From the NCBI GenBank assembly GCA_022747635.1, contig JAKTNV010000042.1, positions 1,252,501 through 1,316,500 on the forward strand: 64,000 bases of DNA, written 5' to 3'. Positions 35,322-45,957 of the stretch are shown here, piece by piece. The translations under genes and the position numbers were made by a program. A model generated the notes under the pieces. It was not told where the DNA came from and searched no databases. It worked only from the letters and a program-made list of their open reading frames with translations. Every line of letters begins with the position of its first letter. The stretch's first letter is position 1. This stretch comes from Hetaerina americana (taxonomy: Eukaryota; Arthropoda; Insecta; Odonata; Calopterygidae).

Positions 35322-35348
35322 ATTCCGGGAACTTTTTGATCAAGGTAG
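35322..35348 (-). repeat. Mariner right terminal inverted repeat
   Basis: Reverse complement of 34009-34035 except for one base, directly followed by TA at 35349-35350. Confidence 0.93.
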
Positions 35349-35350
35349 TA

Positions 35351-36050
35351 TTACACTATCGGATTATGAAGTCCGCGTAGGATGATGTTTCGTATTGCAT
35401 TAAGCGAGATAAATAAATGACAATTGCCAGAGGTACGAAAATTTCTCTCGAAGATAATAGTCACCATCCTGTATCATGTAAATTATTTAAGCCGCTGCCA
35501 TGTAATATATTTTCATTACTAAGTGGCAGTGGCATTTTGAATCGAAGCATTTAAAGTAATGCATTGTGTTAGTTTCATTTGTGTGTTATATTGAAATAGT
35601 TTCTAAGAGCAATTTATTCTCCATGTTTGCTCTCAGTAGAGTGCATGAGTATACCACAAAATGGGCAGCATTCATGCGATTGATGCGCCATTAGCGGTAT
35701 TCTTCTAGAGTGGGAAAGTAAATATTAATGTAACTTGGTGAGAAACCGATTTTTGACATTTTTCTATCATACACACATTACCACTGTCTGCTTATTAAAC
35801 TATATATTTTAACTGAGTTTATCCTGGATACAATTTTTTACTGTTATGCTGAACGTTTTTTCGTTCCACCTTTGTTGAAGCATTGTATTTTACTCCTGAA
35901 AATGGTACCTATGATACCATTTTCAGGATTTCAGGTTCAGATGTCTATCTAGAAGGCTGTGTGTGCTGGTTGAAATTGTCGGAGGCATAAATACGTTTAA
36001 AAACTCGTTTATGTGTAGCACCTGTAATTTGGATGGTTTAAATGATGCTG
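35351..36050. other. AT-rich noncoding DNA containing a palindrome
   Basis: No gene recognised. It contains the perfect inverted repeat described separately. Confidence 0.6.
35895..35927. repeat. Perfect 13-bp inverted repeat, 7-nt loop
   Basis: cctgaaaatggta (35895-35907) and taccattttcagg (35915-35927) are exact reverse complements flanking cctatga. It could form a hairpin or cruciform. No role is evident. Confidence 0.95.
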
Positions 36051-36500
36051 TTGTGTAGAGGCTGCGCTAGTACTTTTAATGCAGTGTAGTGAGCTAGCGC
36101 GAAGGACCAACATTCTTCCGAAACTAACGAGCTCCCATTACTGCTTGCCCGCAGCAGTAATGAAGATGAAAGTACACGCGCGTCTGCCGCCGGACATTTC
36201 CTTGCTCGGAAACGTCCTTCCCGCAGCCGTGAAGAAAGAAATATCCCTGAGCGGGTGACCCCGCCGTAGGCCATATTTGTAAGGGAACGCTGCCGAGTAC
36301 ATGCGGGAGAATTTCGGGGCTGCTGGGAAACAGTTTCAGATTTACCGTTCCAGAGCCGAGGCGCTCACATGACGTAGTGACGTGCAAATGAAATTTATTC
36401 CCCGCCCGTCCAAGAAAAACCGAGAAATTTCGTTCGGGACGCGTGGAGCAGCTCCAGGGACGGGATCTTTTTGGCGCATTCGATGGAGTTGCGTAAACTC
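36051..36500. other. CpG-rich, higher-complexity segment; candidate regulatory DNA
   Basis: Distinct from the low-complexity blocks. It includes the 8-bp inverted repeat attactgc/gcagtaat around 36136-36161 and two TGACGT strings in the catgacgtagtgacgtgc stretch (about 36370-36387), which resemble half CRE sites. These short strings also occur by chance, so the regulatory reading is a guess. Confidence 0.25.
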
Positions 36501-37860
36501 ATAGGCTGCTTAACTGTGCATCGTTCTTCAATTTTCTCTCCTCATCCCCCCGCCCCTTTTTTGCTGCATTATCTTTCGAACAAACTTTCAAATGAAATAG
36601 ATGGAAGAAGAGGGAGCAAGTAACTTTCTCGTTCGCTTCTCATCACTTCAATTTCCTCTCTCTCTTCTGTGCGCGCCCGTTCTCCCTCAAACCCGCCCTC
36701 TCCAAAACCCTTTATCCATCTTCCCCCTTCTCTGCTGAAGCTCCCCTCTCGCCCCTTGCTGCGAACCGGCCCTCCTCATACATCTCTCCTTAGTAAACCT
36801 TTTCCCTCCACTGCCAATCTGAATAGTTTTTCCGTCCTCCACCCCTGCTCTCATGGCCCTCCTTTCATCCTCCCTCACCGCTCGTCCGCCCAAATGAAGC
36901 CCTCTTTAAAGGATAAACACTGGTCGAGATGAAGTTAAACCGTCTCCGCTTTCGTCCCCGCCTCCGTTCTTCGCCGGTCCCCCTTACCCACTCCTATACC
37001 CATCCCCCGGCTCGTTTCGCACTCTCTCCCTCTCCCTACTACCACTTCAATTTCCTCTCCTCGCATCAATTTTCGTGCCTCCACCCTCTCTCTCCTTCAC
37101 TCTTTCCATATCCCCGGAACCCTTTTCGCCTCCCCTCCCCAGACACTTCGCCGTCACCCCACCCCGCCCACCCTCTCTCTTTCTCTGTCTCATTCCAGCG
37201 TCTCTCGCTCTCCCCCCCTCGTCCTTTCACCGTTCTGGTCTCCTTTCCCAACCTCCCCCGCCGCCGCGCACATCCCTCGAAAACGCCAACCGCTCTTCTT
37301 TTTTTATTTTCCATGCACTTTGATTTGTGCCTCTATAAATCAGCTTTCCCCATTCCAAAGGCCTGCATCTCTCTCTCTCCTTCCCTCCATCCTTCTTTCT
37401 CTCCTCTCTATTCTCTCCCTCTCGGAGCCCTCCCTTCCATTCTTCCCTTCCCTCCTCCCCCTCTTCTTCTCCTCCTTTTTCACCCGGGGTTCCCCCCCCC
37501 TTCCGCCGCACAACAACTATCCCCCTTTTTGCAGGGCTGCTCTCCCATCACCTCTCACGCATACACGCTCCCATGCTCTCTCATATATTTCGAGTAGTCA
37601 CTTCTATAACCCAGCTCCTCTTCTCCCACAAAACTATTCCAGTGCTCGCATACCCTCCTTCCGCTCCTCGCTCGTCCCCTCCTCCCGTTCCAGCGTTTAA
37701 GCTCTCGTCCTCTTCCTTACTCCTTTTCTTCGCCTCTCTCTCTTCTCACGTCCTTTCGGTTTATTTTCATACCCTGGTCGCTTCTAGCTTCCCCGTTTCC
37801 ATTTATTTCAACCTTTTCTTCATTTCTATTCCTCACCGGAGTGATGATGACATAGCGGGA
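36501..37860. other. Long pyrimidine-rich block
   Basis: The + strand is almost entirely C/T-rich from about 36540 to 37800. The 222-codon frame at 36929-37597 and its neighbours are Ser/Pro/Leu-rich and low in complexity, so no gene is called. Confidence 0.6.
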
Positions 37861-40800
37861 GCTACGTGTGGCCTTCCCGCGAAGCCAGCCCGGACTCTAA
37901 TCCGGCCTGATGGCCGTTTGAACTCCAGACTGCGTAATCCCCAACGCTTTGGAGGTCACGCGGTTTCATCCGGCGACGTTGAATATGATGGCTAGAAATA
38001 AAGTGTGAGCTCTCCCTCTACCCTTTCCGTGCGCGACGCGTACTCAACTGTCAGCGCCTTGTATTCCCACTGGAAAATGAAAGTTGCTTTTTATGGGTGC
38101 TTTAAACGTGCACCATGATTAATTTTGGTTCTTATTGGAATTTAACCCTTTAGCCCTTCAATTTCATTCTGCATTCATCTCAGTCTGTCCACTTGACTCT
38201 CTTGTCTCACCCGACCGTGCCTTATGGAAAATGTTTTGGTTTTACAGTAATAAGTAGCCGACGATGTGTGGTGTAGCACCGTGTAAATAAGAAATAATTT
38301 CAATGGGAATTATGGAGCCCTTTTAATATAATATGAAACAAATGTTGATAGTTTCGCTCATAATTTTCGGGCATATTTTTCCTGTGCCGTTCACAAATTC
38401 TTCCACGGTATCCTTCTCCGGCGTGCGCTAACCAAGTTGTCCAACCATCTATTTACAATCTCTGTCTCTCCGTCCGCTTCTCGTTTCTTCTTTTGTGATT
38501 CCATACCTTCCCGTCGCCGCTCCCTGGTACGGCCGAGGGTGGCGCTTCGGCCGGATTAAGTTCCCGTGTGTGTGCTTGCGCCCTGACGCACGTACGCGTA
38601 AGCGCTCCTTTCCTACTTACACTCTCGTGAGCGGGTGTTCGGATGGTATATTTTTTTTGAGGAGTCTCCGGGAAGGGCTTAATGGTGTAGGGGTTGGAAA
38701 TCTTCGGAGGTTTGGTATGTTTCCTTTGTGTTCATGCATACATCCACGCGTTGTTTCCGTTCTTCCAGAGTGCTTTTTTTGTGCGTCCCTTCTCTGCCGT
38801 CATCTCTGCCCTCCCTCGAGTGTAAGTATATGGGTTTGTTCCCGCGTCCAAAAGGATTTAGTGTGTGTATGTGTTTGTGCTCACTTGTCGTAAATATATT
38901 CTTTTTTTTCTCTCTCTTTCTCCTTGCCCAAACCCTGTGGTGAGTTGTGTGCGTGTCGCTCAGGGGAAGGAGGAGAGAAAAAACGGGAATTTTTATTTAA
39001 TGCGGCCGCGGTGAGTCATTTCTTAGTTTTTATTTCGCTTCCTATTTGCGTTCCGGGCGAGCATGATGTTTTTTGGGCCGTACCTTAAATCATGTCGGTG
39101 TATGCTTTGCTTGAAATTTTATTAGGTTTGTGCTTACAATGGCATCTGCAAGCATGCTGTGCCCGAGAAGGTATAATGGAATTTGAATATTTTTTTACCC
39201 CGTCCCGTTTTTCTGATGCTCCCGCAATATTTCCAGAATTTAACCCAATATTTTCGCCCCCACTTCGATTTTTTTGTTGTGTTCTTTTTAACTCTGTTCT
39301 CGTTTACTTGTATGTTCAAGTCGATGTGCCCTCGAATGAACTTCATTGAACCATGAAATTATTTTTTTTGTAATTCCTTATGCCTCTGCTCTCACGCGCA
39401 GAGAAGGGGTTTATTTCAAAGGATGTTTTTCTTTTCAATTCCATCTTATGAGATTGTTTCGATTACATTTCGTTTTAAATTCTTAGTTTCTGAAAATATT
39501 AATAACAAGCAATAGTAGTGAGCAGTACATGAACCTTTATGCCTAATTTTTGATCGCATTCCTTGTAATTTAATGTGAGCCGTACTTGCACAGTTTTCCT
39601 TGGAATACTTTTCTCGTTTTCGTGCGATAAATTTTTGAGGGGCAGGATTGAAACGTAAATCTGGTTATTTATGAATTTGAAATGCTAATATCTCCTGTAA
39701 TCTTTTGATGAGAAACTCTCTCCACAAGGATAACTTTTTTTATTCAAATTTAACGAATAGCAGAGCACTGTTTGAGTATTTTCAAGTGCCTTCGGATTTT
39801 TAAAATATAATAAAATCCCCCGACTTTTCTCCCGCAAAAAAAATTCAAAAATATTTTTAAAAAAAGTCTCTGCGTGATATCGTGTTCTTGGCAGGTCTCA
39901 TCCTTGCTCCCTTCCCCAATATTTCATTCTCATTCTTCCTCCACCTTCTCAGCTATGCGTTCCCGATTCCTTCGCGACCAACCCGTCATATTTCTCATCC
40001 TCATCATCCACTTCTGTCCCGCATATTTTCCCGTCCTCTCTCTTGTGGGCCCTAACATCGTGTGGTCACAGTACGTCTAGAATAGCCGTCTTCCCGCACT
40101 CCGAAGGCCGTTTTTGGTCCTGTTGTAAAGTGATCCGCGGCAATATTTGTTTTCACTTTCAGAGATCACTTATGTGTTCCATTGTTTTTGTTGAATGTTA
40201 TTTCATATTTTCTTTGACACCGAAAAGTCGCATTCGACAACATGAAGTTAAAGTCATTAATTCTTGCTATTATTTCAAGTCTATTACCAAACTTAAATAG
40301 CGGAACACCTTCTAATTACATTTATATGAATTATTTATTGTTCTGCGTAATGGAATAAGCATAGTTCATGGAATAAATGACTACTGACTGTAACATAAAG
40401 GTATCTCATTTGCAGTAAGGGGCTTTCTTAAGAAGTGCATTGGTTACGGTTTTCCGGTCGTACCAATGACTTTGTGTAGCTGCTGGATTCTAATGGAAGG
40501 GTTGAGCTCCGATGATGGATGCCCAGTGCTGGGGAGTGTTTATGCCTATTTACCATCATGCGTTATTCCTGGCTGTTTCGTCTCAAAGAACGTTCGAGGT
40601 AGACCTAACACCCTCAGTAAAATCAACTGGACAATGTTAAACCGAAGGAAAGCTTTCTTTCACGGGCATGACCCATTAAAATGCTTCTTACCCCAACTTG
40701 ACATGCCGCTATGGTATGAGGATGAAAACCGCTTTACTTTTCCCATATGACAGGCGTGACGTTGAGTAAAACTTGCACGGAGTATTCAGCGGTTGGGTTT

Positions 40801-43120
40801 TGTCATTCAAGTCGTATCCACTCCTCCTCAGAGCAATTGTACGGTTTCGATGCCCCCTCTTCGTTGAACTCACCTCGATACTTCCCTCTTTCATCTCCGC
40901 CGTATTATATCCCTTACTTCCGCGTTCTCCCTCAATGCCAAGTGCACCTTTATACCTACCTGTCCTGCTCCAATGTCCATGCTATTCATTTACAAAATAT
41001 TCGTCATTTCTCGCCTTTCCCGCAGTATCCACTTCTAGCCGTCCTTCCCTCCCCCCTATTCGCTGCCAACCACCCCAACCTTTAATCTATGCTGTATTCC
41101 TCGTTCCCTTCCCGTCCCCAAAACCTGAAACCCTTACACGGCCGTGTCAATCAATTTCCTTTCCCTGTCCCCTTCGAAACTTATTTCAACCCCTCCTTTT
41201 TCCACACCTGCATTCGGCGGCATTCAGATTTTCCCATCCTTTTCGTTGCAAACCAGCATTATCGGAAATTTAGTTTTTCCTACCCCTCCCTCTGCTCCCC
41301 CCATCTTTGCCTTTCCTTCTCATCCGTGGGTGTGGCCCTCCAGCGTGGAAGCCTTGGGATAATTCCTCGGGATTTTCACCCTTTGCATTATCCTCCCATA
41401 GTAATCTATACCAGTTCGCTCCGGCGTTGTTGTTCTTCGGTACCCTACTCTTCCTAAATTCCTTCCTCACTTGTACGGTTCTCTTTGCTCCAATGGATAT
41501 TTTTTGATAGCTTCGTTTGACTATCTAATTTATATCTTGTTATTACTATTTTTCTTGCGTTTGTCTTGAGTCTCAGTTATCAGATGTGTGACTGTTATTT
41601 TTCCATTAAATCGCAATCTTATCACTGGCTTTTCATCGGAATGTCATTTTCTCTTCCTCGCGCCTCTTTAAGGGGAATCGTCTGGGAATTTTTTTGCTGC
41701 ATATTAAATCATCGTAATTTGGAACCTTTTCACATGCTTAAATTACATTTTATTTAGTCTTTTGTTTCCGTTATTTATGTAGCACGCAGGTTTTATTCAC
41801 AATTCAATTGATATTTACTGGCTTCGTGGTAAAATAGTCGCTGGTAATTCCTTGCGAGTTTTAGTAAAGTACTTAATTCCTTTTTAGTCCTCACAGATTT
41901 TCTCTCTGTATTTCCAGTTTATTACTTGAAAATGGCGTTCTTAGTAGCTAACGCTCGATTACTTGGCTAATATGGCGTGATTAAAGCACGGCGCATTTTT
42001 CCCCAGCTGTGCGCACATCAGGATGATTCGTTTTATTTTATTATCATATGTGCCTTATACTACTATAGCTACTATAGTCCCATATTTTGTTTCATGTCTA
42101 GACAAATCGGTAAATTTCGAGCTGCTGAACATTGAAGCTCTGAGAATTGCATTCCATTTATGGCAGCGGTCATGGTCAAATGCGATAGCCTCCTTAACTC
42201 TTCATTTAGTCATGACTATTCATAATTCTGTGAATATTTGAAATTGTATTCTGTGAAAAATATCAATCTATCCGTTTACAGCCTTTTCACTTGAGTTCGT
42301 TATACCTGTACATGGATATGCATGTTAAACATATGCTATTCACAATATCACGACCCAAATTAAAGTGCTTGCATTTACCATGGTTGTTAGCCATTGTTTA
42401 TTTATTTTTTTAGGAAAAGAAATGTTTGAACAGCGGTAATAATTTTATCAGAACGGTAAAGTTGAAAATCAAAGGTATAATCTGCTTGGTTTTAGTTGAT
42501 ATGAAATCGATTTTGTTATAAAGTTAATATTTGCTGTTCATCATCTTGTATGAGTTCCTAAATAATCAATTTTGTTTTAAAATTGCTGATTACAGCACTT
42601 TTGGACAGGAATTTTGAAGCGTGCCTCATGCGAGCCGCCGCCAAGAGCTTGTTTATTGCTAGGCAGGAATATATGAGTTTAAAACTGTATAGAAAATATT
42701 GGTAATTATATGATTTTCAACTATTTCCCCAAATATGCGAGCGAGCAATGCAGTTCAAAGACATGCCACTAAAAGGTTTTGAAGTAACGCAATAAGTAAA
42801 GATTAAATGTACATGGCAAAATAATCCTTTGCAACTTCCAGTATTATGATCAGGTTATTAAAAAAATATTGCCTGTATGCCATGTTAAAAAATTACAGCT
42901 GCAGAAGCACGTAGAGTTTTATAGATTAATCGGCTGTTTCGCTTCCAATCTTTTTAATTTTGATCGTGCACCTATTCCGGCGCTAATCGTCCCAGTTTAC
43001 CCCCTTGCTCTGTTTTATTCTAATCCTATTAACCGCTGGGGTTAAATCCATTCATTGCGAACTTTAATATCGGGTCGCAAAAATGATTATCATTTCCATC
43101 GTCAAAAACGACTGTCAGCT
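37861..43120. other. Long noncoding stretch
   Basis: Mixed composition with milder pyrimidine bias at 39890-41470 and AT-rich sequence elsewhere. Frames of up to 166 codons around 40770-41270 are low-complexity. No domain, RNA gene or repeat was recognised. Confidence 0.5.
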
Positions 43121-45814
43121 TTTATTGGCAGGTCAGCCGCTTCCTCCGACGTCACCCTTCATCCTCCTTCCTCTCCTCCTCTTCGTATATTTAACTCAAA
43201 ACCATCTCTTTTACCTCACCCCTTTCTATTCCCACCCACTTGCATTTAACCCCCCCCCCCCATCGCCCATTCCGTTTCGTCCCACCTACTGACGCGTCGC
43301 TGCCGTCAAACCCCCAACTATTAATCCCCCGCCTTCGGAAGAATAAAATATCACTGACACTTCCTACGGGTAACGTCATCTCCTTCTTTGCCGCCTTCAT
43401 TCTCTCCCTTAATATTCTTTCTTTTTTTTGCCTTTTTTCGGTCTTCGACGTTTCCCCGTTAATCCTGTGAGGTCGTCCATTCTTCTCCTCCTTTCCCTCT
43501 GTGATTTTGATGAGTTGTATCCGATCGCTCCGTTTTGCAATTTGATGGGAGAGGACGATGGTGTTTGAGGATGTGTGTGTGTTGCTCAGGACTGGAATGC
43601 CTTAATGCCATTCCATAATGAAATCTCCGCAAAGTCCGTCTGCCTTTTATTTTCCTCGTCTCTGGAGGAAGGCTGTCACTTGGCTCCCAGCCGCATGGCG
43701 TCATTCGGATCTCTTTTTTTCCCATCGCAATTGGTCCATTCGACCCATTTAGAGCATTGATCCTCTCTGATTTATTTATTTTTTCGAGGGTATAAATTAA
43801 ACGTGCTGTTAGAATGGCGGGAAGTAAATATAAAATCGCCCGTTCAGGCTTCGGTTTTTTGGCGCGTTAAAATCCGGGATTTTGTGGAATACGGATTTGG
43901 GATGGAGGAGTGGTTTTTCATGGAAGTAGGCGTAACCACTTTCCCACATTGTTCTTTAATAGAAAGCAATATATTTTCTATATCTTCGAAGTTAGTGTGC
44001 CAGCTACCTAATGGGCAGTTGAAAAAATGCCCCATTCATTATATGAAATAGAACTCGTTGCACCATTTCGGATGATATAGGAGTGTATTTGTAGTATAGA
44101 GTTTACTCTTTATTTATTATTGGATTACAGCTATCTGATGCTCATTTCCTTCGTTGACTGGCATTCATATTTTATTTAATTTTCCCAGCACTAAAGTGTG
44201 TTTCTTAGAAAACTTGGCCATGTGTATATTAATACAGTAGATCTAGCGTAATCCCGTAATGTACGTTAACACCGTAATACTTTCGTTTTCATTTAGGTTT
44301 GCGCATTTGCTGGTTTTAGTCAGGACTGAATGCATAATTCGAATGCCATCCGTGTGTCTTACTCAGTATGGATATTGGTTAGTTATTTTAAAATTTGAGG
44401 AATGGTTGAAGTTTTTGAGCACTCGGTCATTAACACCAGTTCCCATTTCCCTTATCAGTTGACTGCTTCGTCGCGTAATATAGGGTTGGCCTCGGCATTA
44501 CGTTTAGTACGCGTTTTGCGGAACTTAGTCGCATTGGAAACCGCTTGGGGGCGTTAACGCTTCATCGTAATGGATAGTGGGCAATTATGAGGGCGTGTTT
44601 GGCCAGATTTTCCGCTCCCGCTCAAACTACGGGACATTGGTATGGATTTATTGCTGGCGGCTTATCCGTACATGTGCAATCACTGATATCATCTCACTGG
44701 ACTGAAAGAATTTGAGCTCGTTTTTGACCCGGGCTTGGTTTTGTGCATGGATTCCTCAATTATTCCATTGTAAGTGACTATTGTTTTTTATTCAGAGAAA
44801 CATTCCCTATTTTTCGCAGCAGGCTCTTGATTAATTACAATACACGCCTTTGCTCTAATTCGTTTACATCCGTCCATCCATCCTATTTTTAAGTCCCATT
44901 ATTTATATGTTTTAGAATAATTATTAGGGAAGTATAATTTTGGTGTAAATTTTTGAAGTTAATACTGACAAAGACTGTGAAATGTTTTGGATGTTGTTGA
45001 CTGCGTCCTACTGCATGGCAAGTTTTCAGGAAATTTTCGTGCATCATTCCCTCTTTCATATTATGCAAGTAATATGATTGAATTCACGGTTTTGGTAGTT
45101 TTAAGATATCCATACCCCTACGGCGCTTCCGTTTGAACTTTGATTATTTTTTGATAATCTAAAAAGAGTGATGTCTCGGCCATTTCAATGCCAGAATCAT
45201 TATATTATAGAAAATAAGCCGCAATTGAAAATATTAACGACAACACCTCAATCAGAAAAACAGTACCTTGAATCTGAACGTAAATTGGATATCTATTGAT
45301 TTGGAACAGAAAATATTCGTATTCTCTTCCGGTTTTTGTATATATTTGAAAAAGCATAAATATTTCTCGTTAATTAGTGACAATGTTTTTTGCGACAAAA
45401 CTGTGCCCAAATTGAGTACTCTCAGGCGTGATGTGGTGAAAGTCGAACATAATAAAGAATGGTTAGTAGCAATTTTCCTCTTATTTAGTGGAAATTTGCT
45501 ACTATCCGTGATTTATTAAAGAGCTAACTAACTATTAACTATTATATATTATCATTGGTAATCTACCGATTAGAGGTTGATTTTAGTCAGACTCCAACAA
45601 CTTATATTTGAGGCATTACAAGGGCCTCTTTTAATTTGACCTATATTATTTCCTATATATTTAGCTAAAACCTTGTATTATATCTTTACTTACTATATTG
45701 GACTCACATCCGATGACATATATCCTCTTTGCAGTATTTATATCTTAATAACCTGCAAAGTACTATCGAGGATCGTTGTCTCCGGCGTAACTTAATGAAA
45801 TTTACATTTCATAT
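43121..45814. other. Noncoding stretch, short pyrimidine-rich part then AT-rich
   Basis: 43120-43480 is C/T-rich with a C-run at about 43249-43261. The remainder is AT-rich. No feature recognised. Confidence 0.5.
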
Positions 45815-45957
45815 TGAAATGAAATTATTGACTTTTTAACTCCACACATTTTATTTAGAACACAACCAAGGTTTCGACGTTGAGCGTCATCAGCAGGTAA
45901 CCTGGGTCGTGTTCTAAATAATGTGTGTGGAATCAAAAAGACAAACATTTCATTCCA
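45815..45957. mobile_element. Foldback element with PLE-type, hammerhead-like loop
   Basis: Two 49-bp arms (45815-45863 and 45909-45957) are reverse complements at about 41 of 49 positions, including an exact tatttagaacac inner end. The 45-bp loop, read on the minus strand, carries CTGATGA (plus 45893-45887), a short hairpin GACG-CTCAA-CGTC and then GAAA (plus 45875-45872). This is the order of conserved parts of a hammerhead ribozyme core. The same arrangement, stem-loop then GAAA, occurs at the 3' end of the PLE at 8891-10886. PLEs are known to carry hammerhead motifs in their terminal repeats, so this is best read as a PLE terminal fragment in inverted form. The alternative is a non-autonomous foldback element unrelated to PLEs. 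Confidence 0.55.

Larger units (their letters stand above)
34009..35348 (-). mobile_element. Complete mariner element, apparently intact
   Basis: A 1340-bp element bounded by terminal inverted repeats. The left end ctaccttgatcaaaaattt and the reverse complement of the right end ctaccttgatcaaaaagtt agree at 26 of the first 27 positions. TA dinucleotides at 34007-34008 and 35349-35350 flank it, as expected for the mariner target-site duplication. The transposase runs leftwards and is uninterrupted. A nearly identical copy starts at 63052 in the same orientation. Near the left end, an 18-bp segment containing part of the inverted repeat (34022-34039) is repeated at 34046-34063. Element length, ends, target site and open frame all indicate a recent and possibly active insertion. 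Confidence 0.95.

Noticed and set aside
36929..37597. 222-codon Ser/Pro/Leu-rich frame
   Set aside because: Low-complexity translation of a C/T-rich block.
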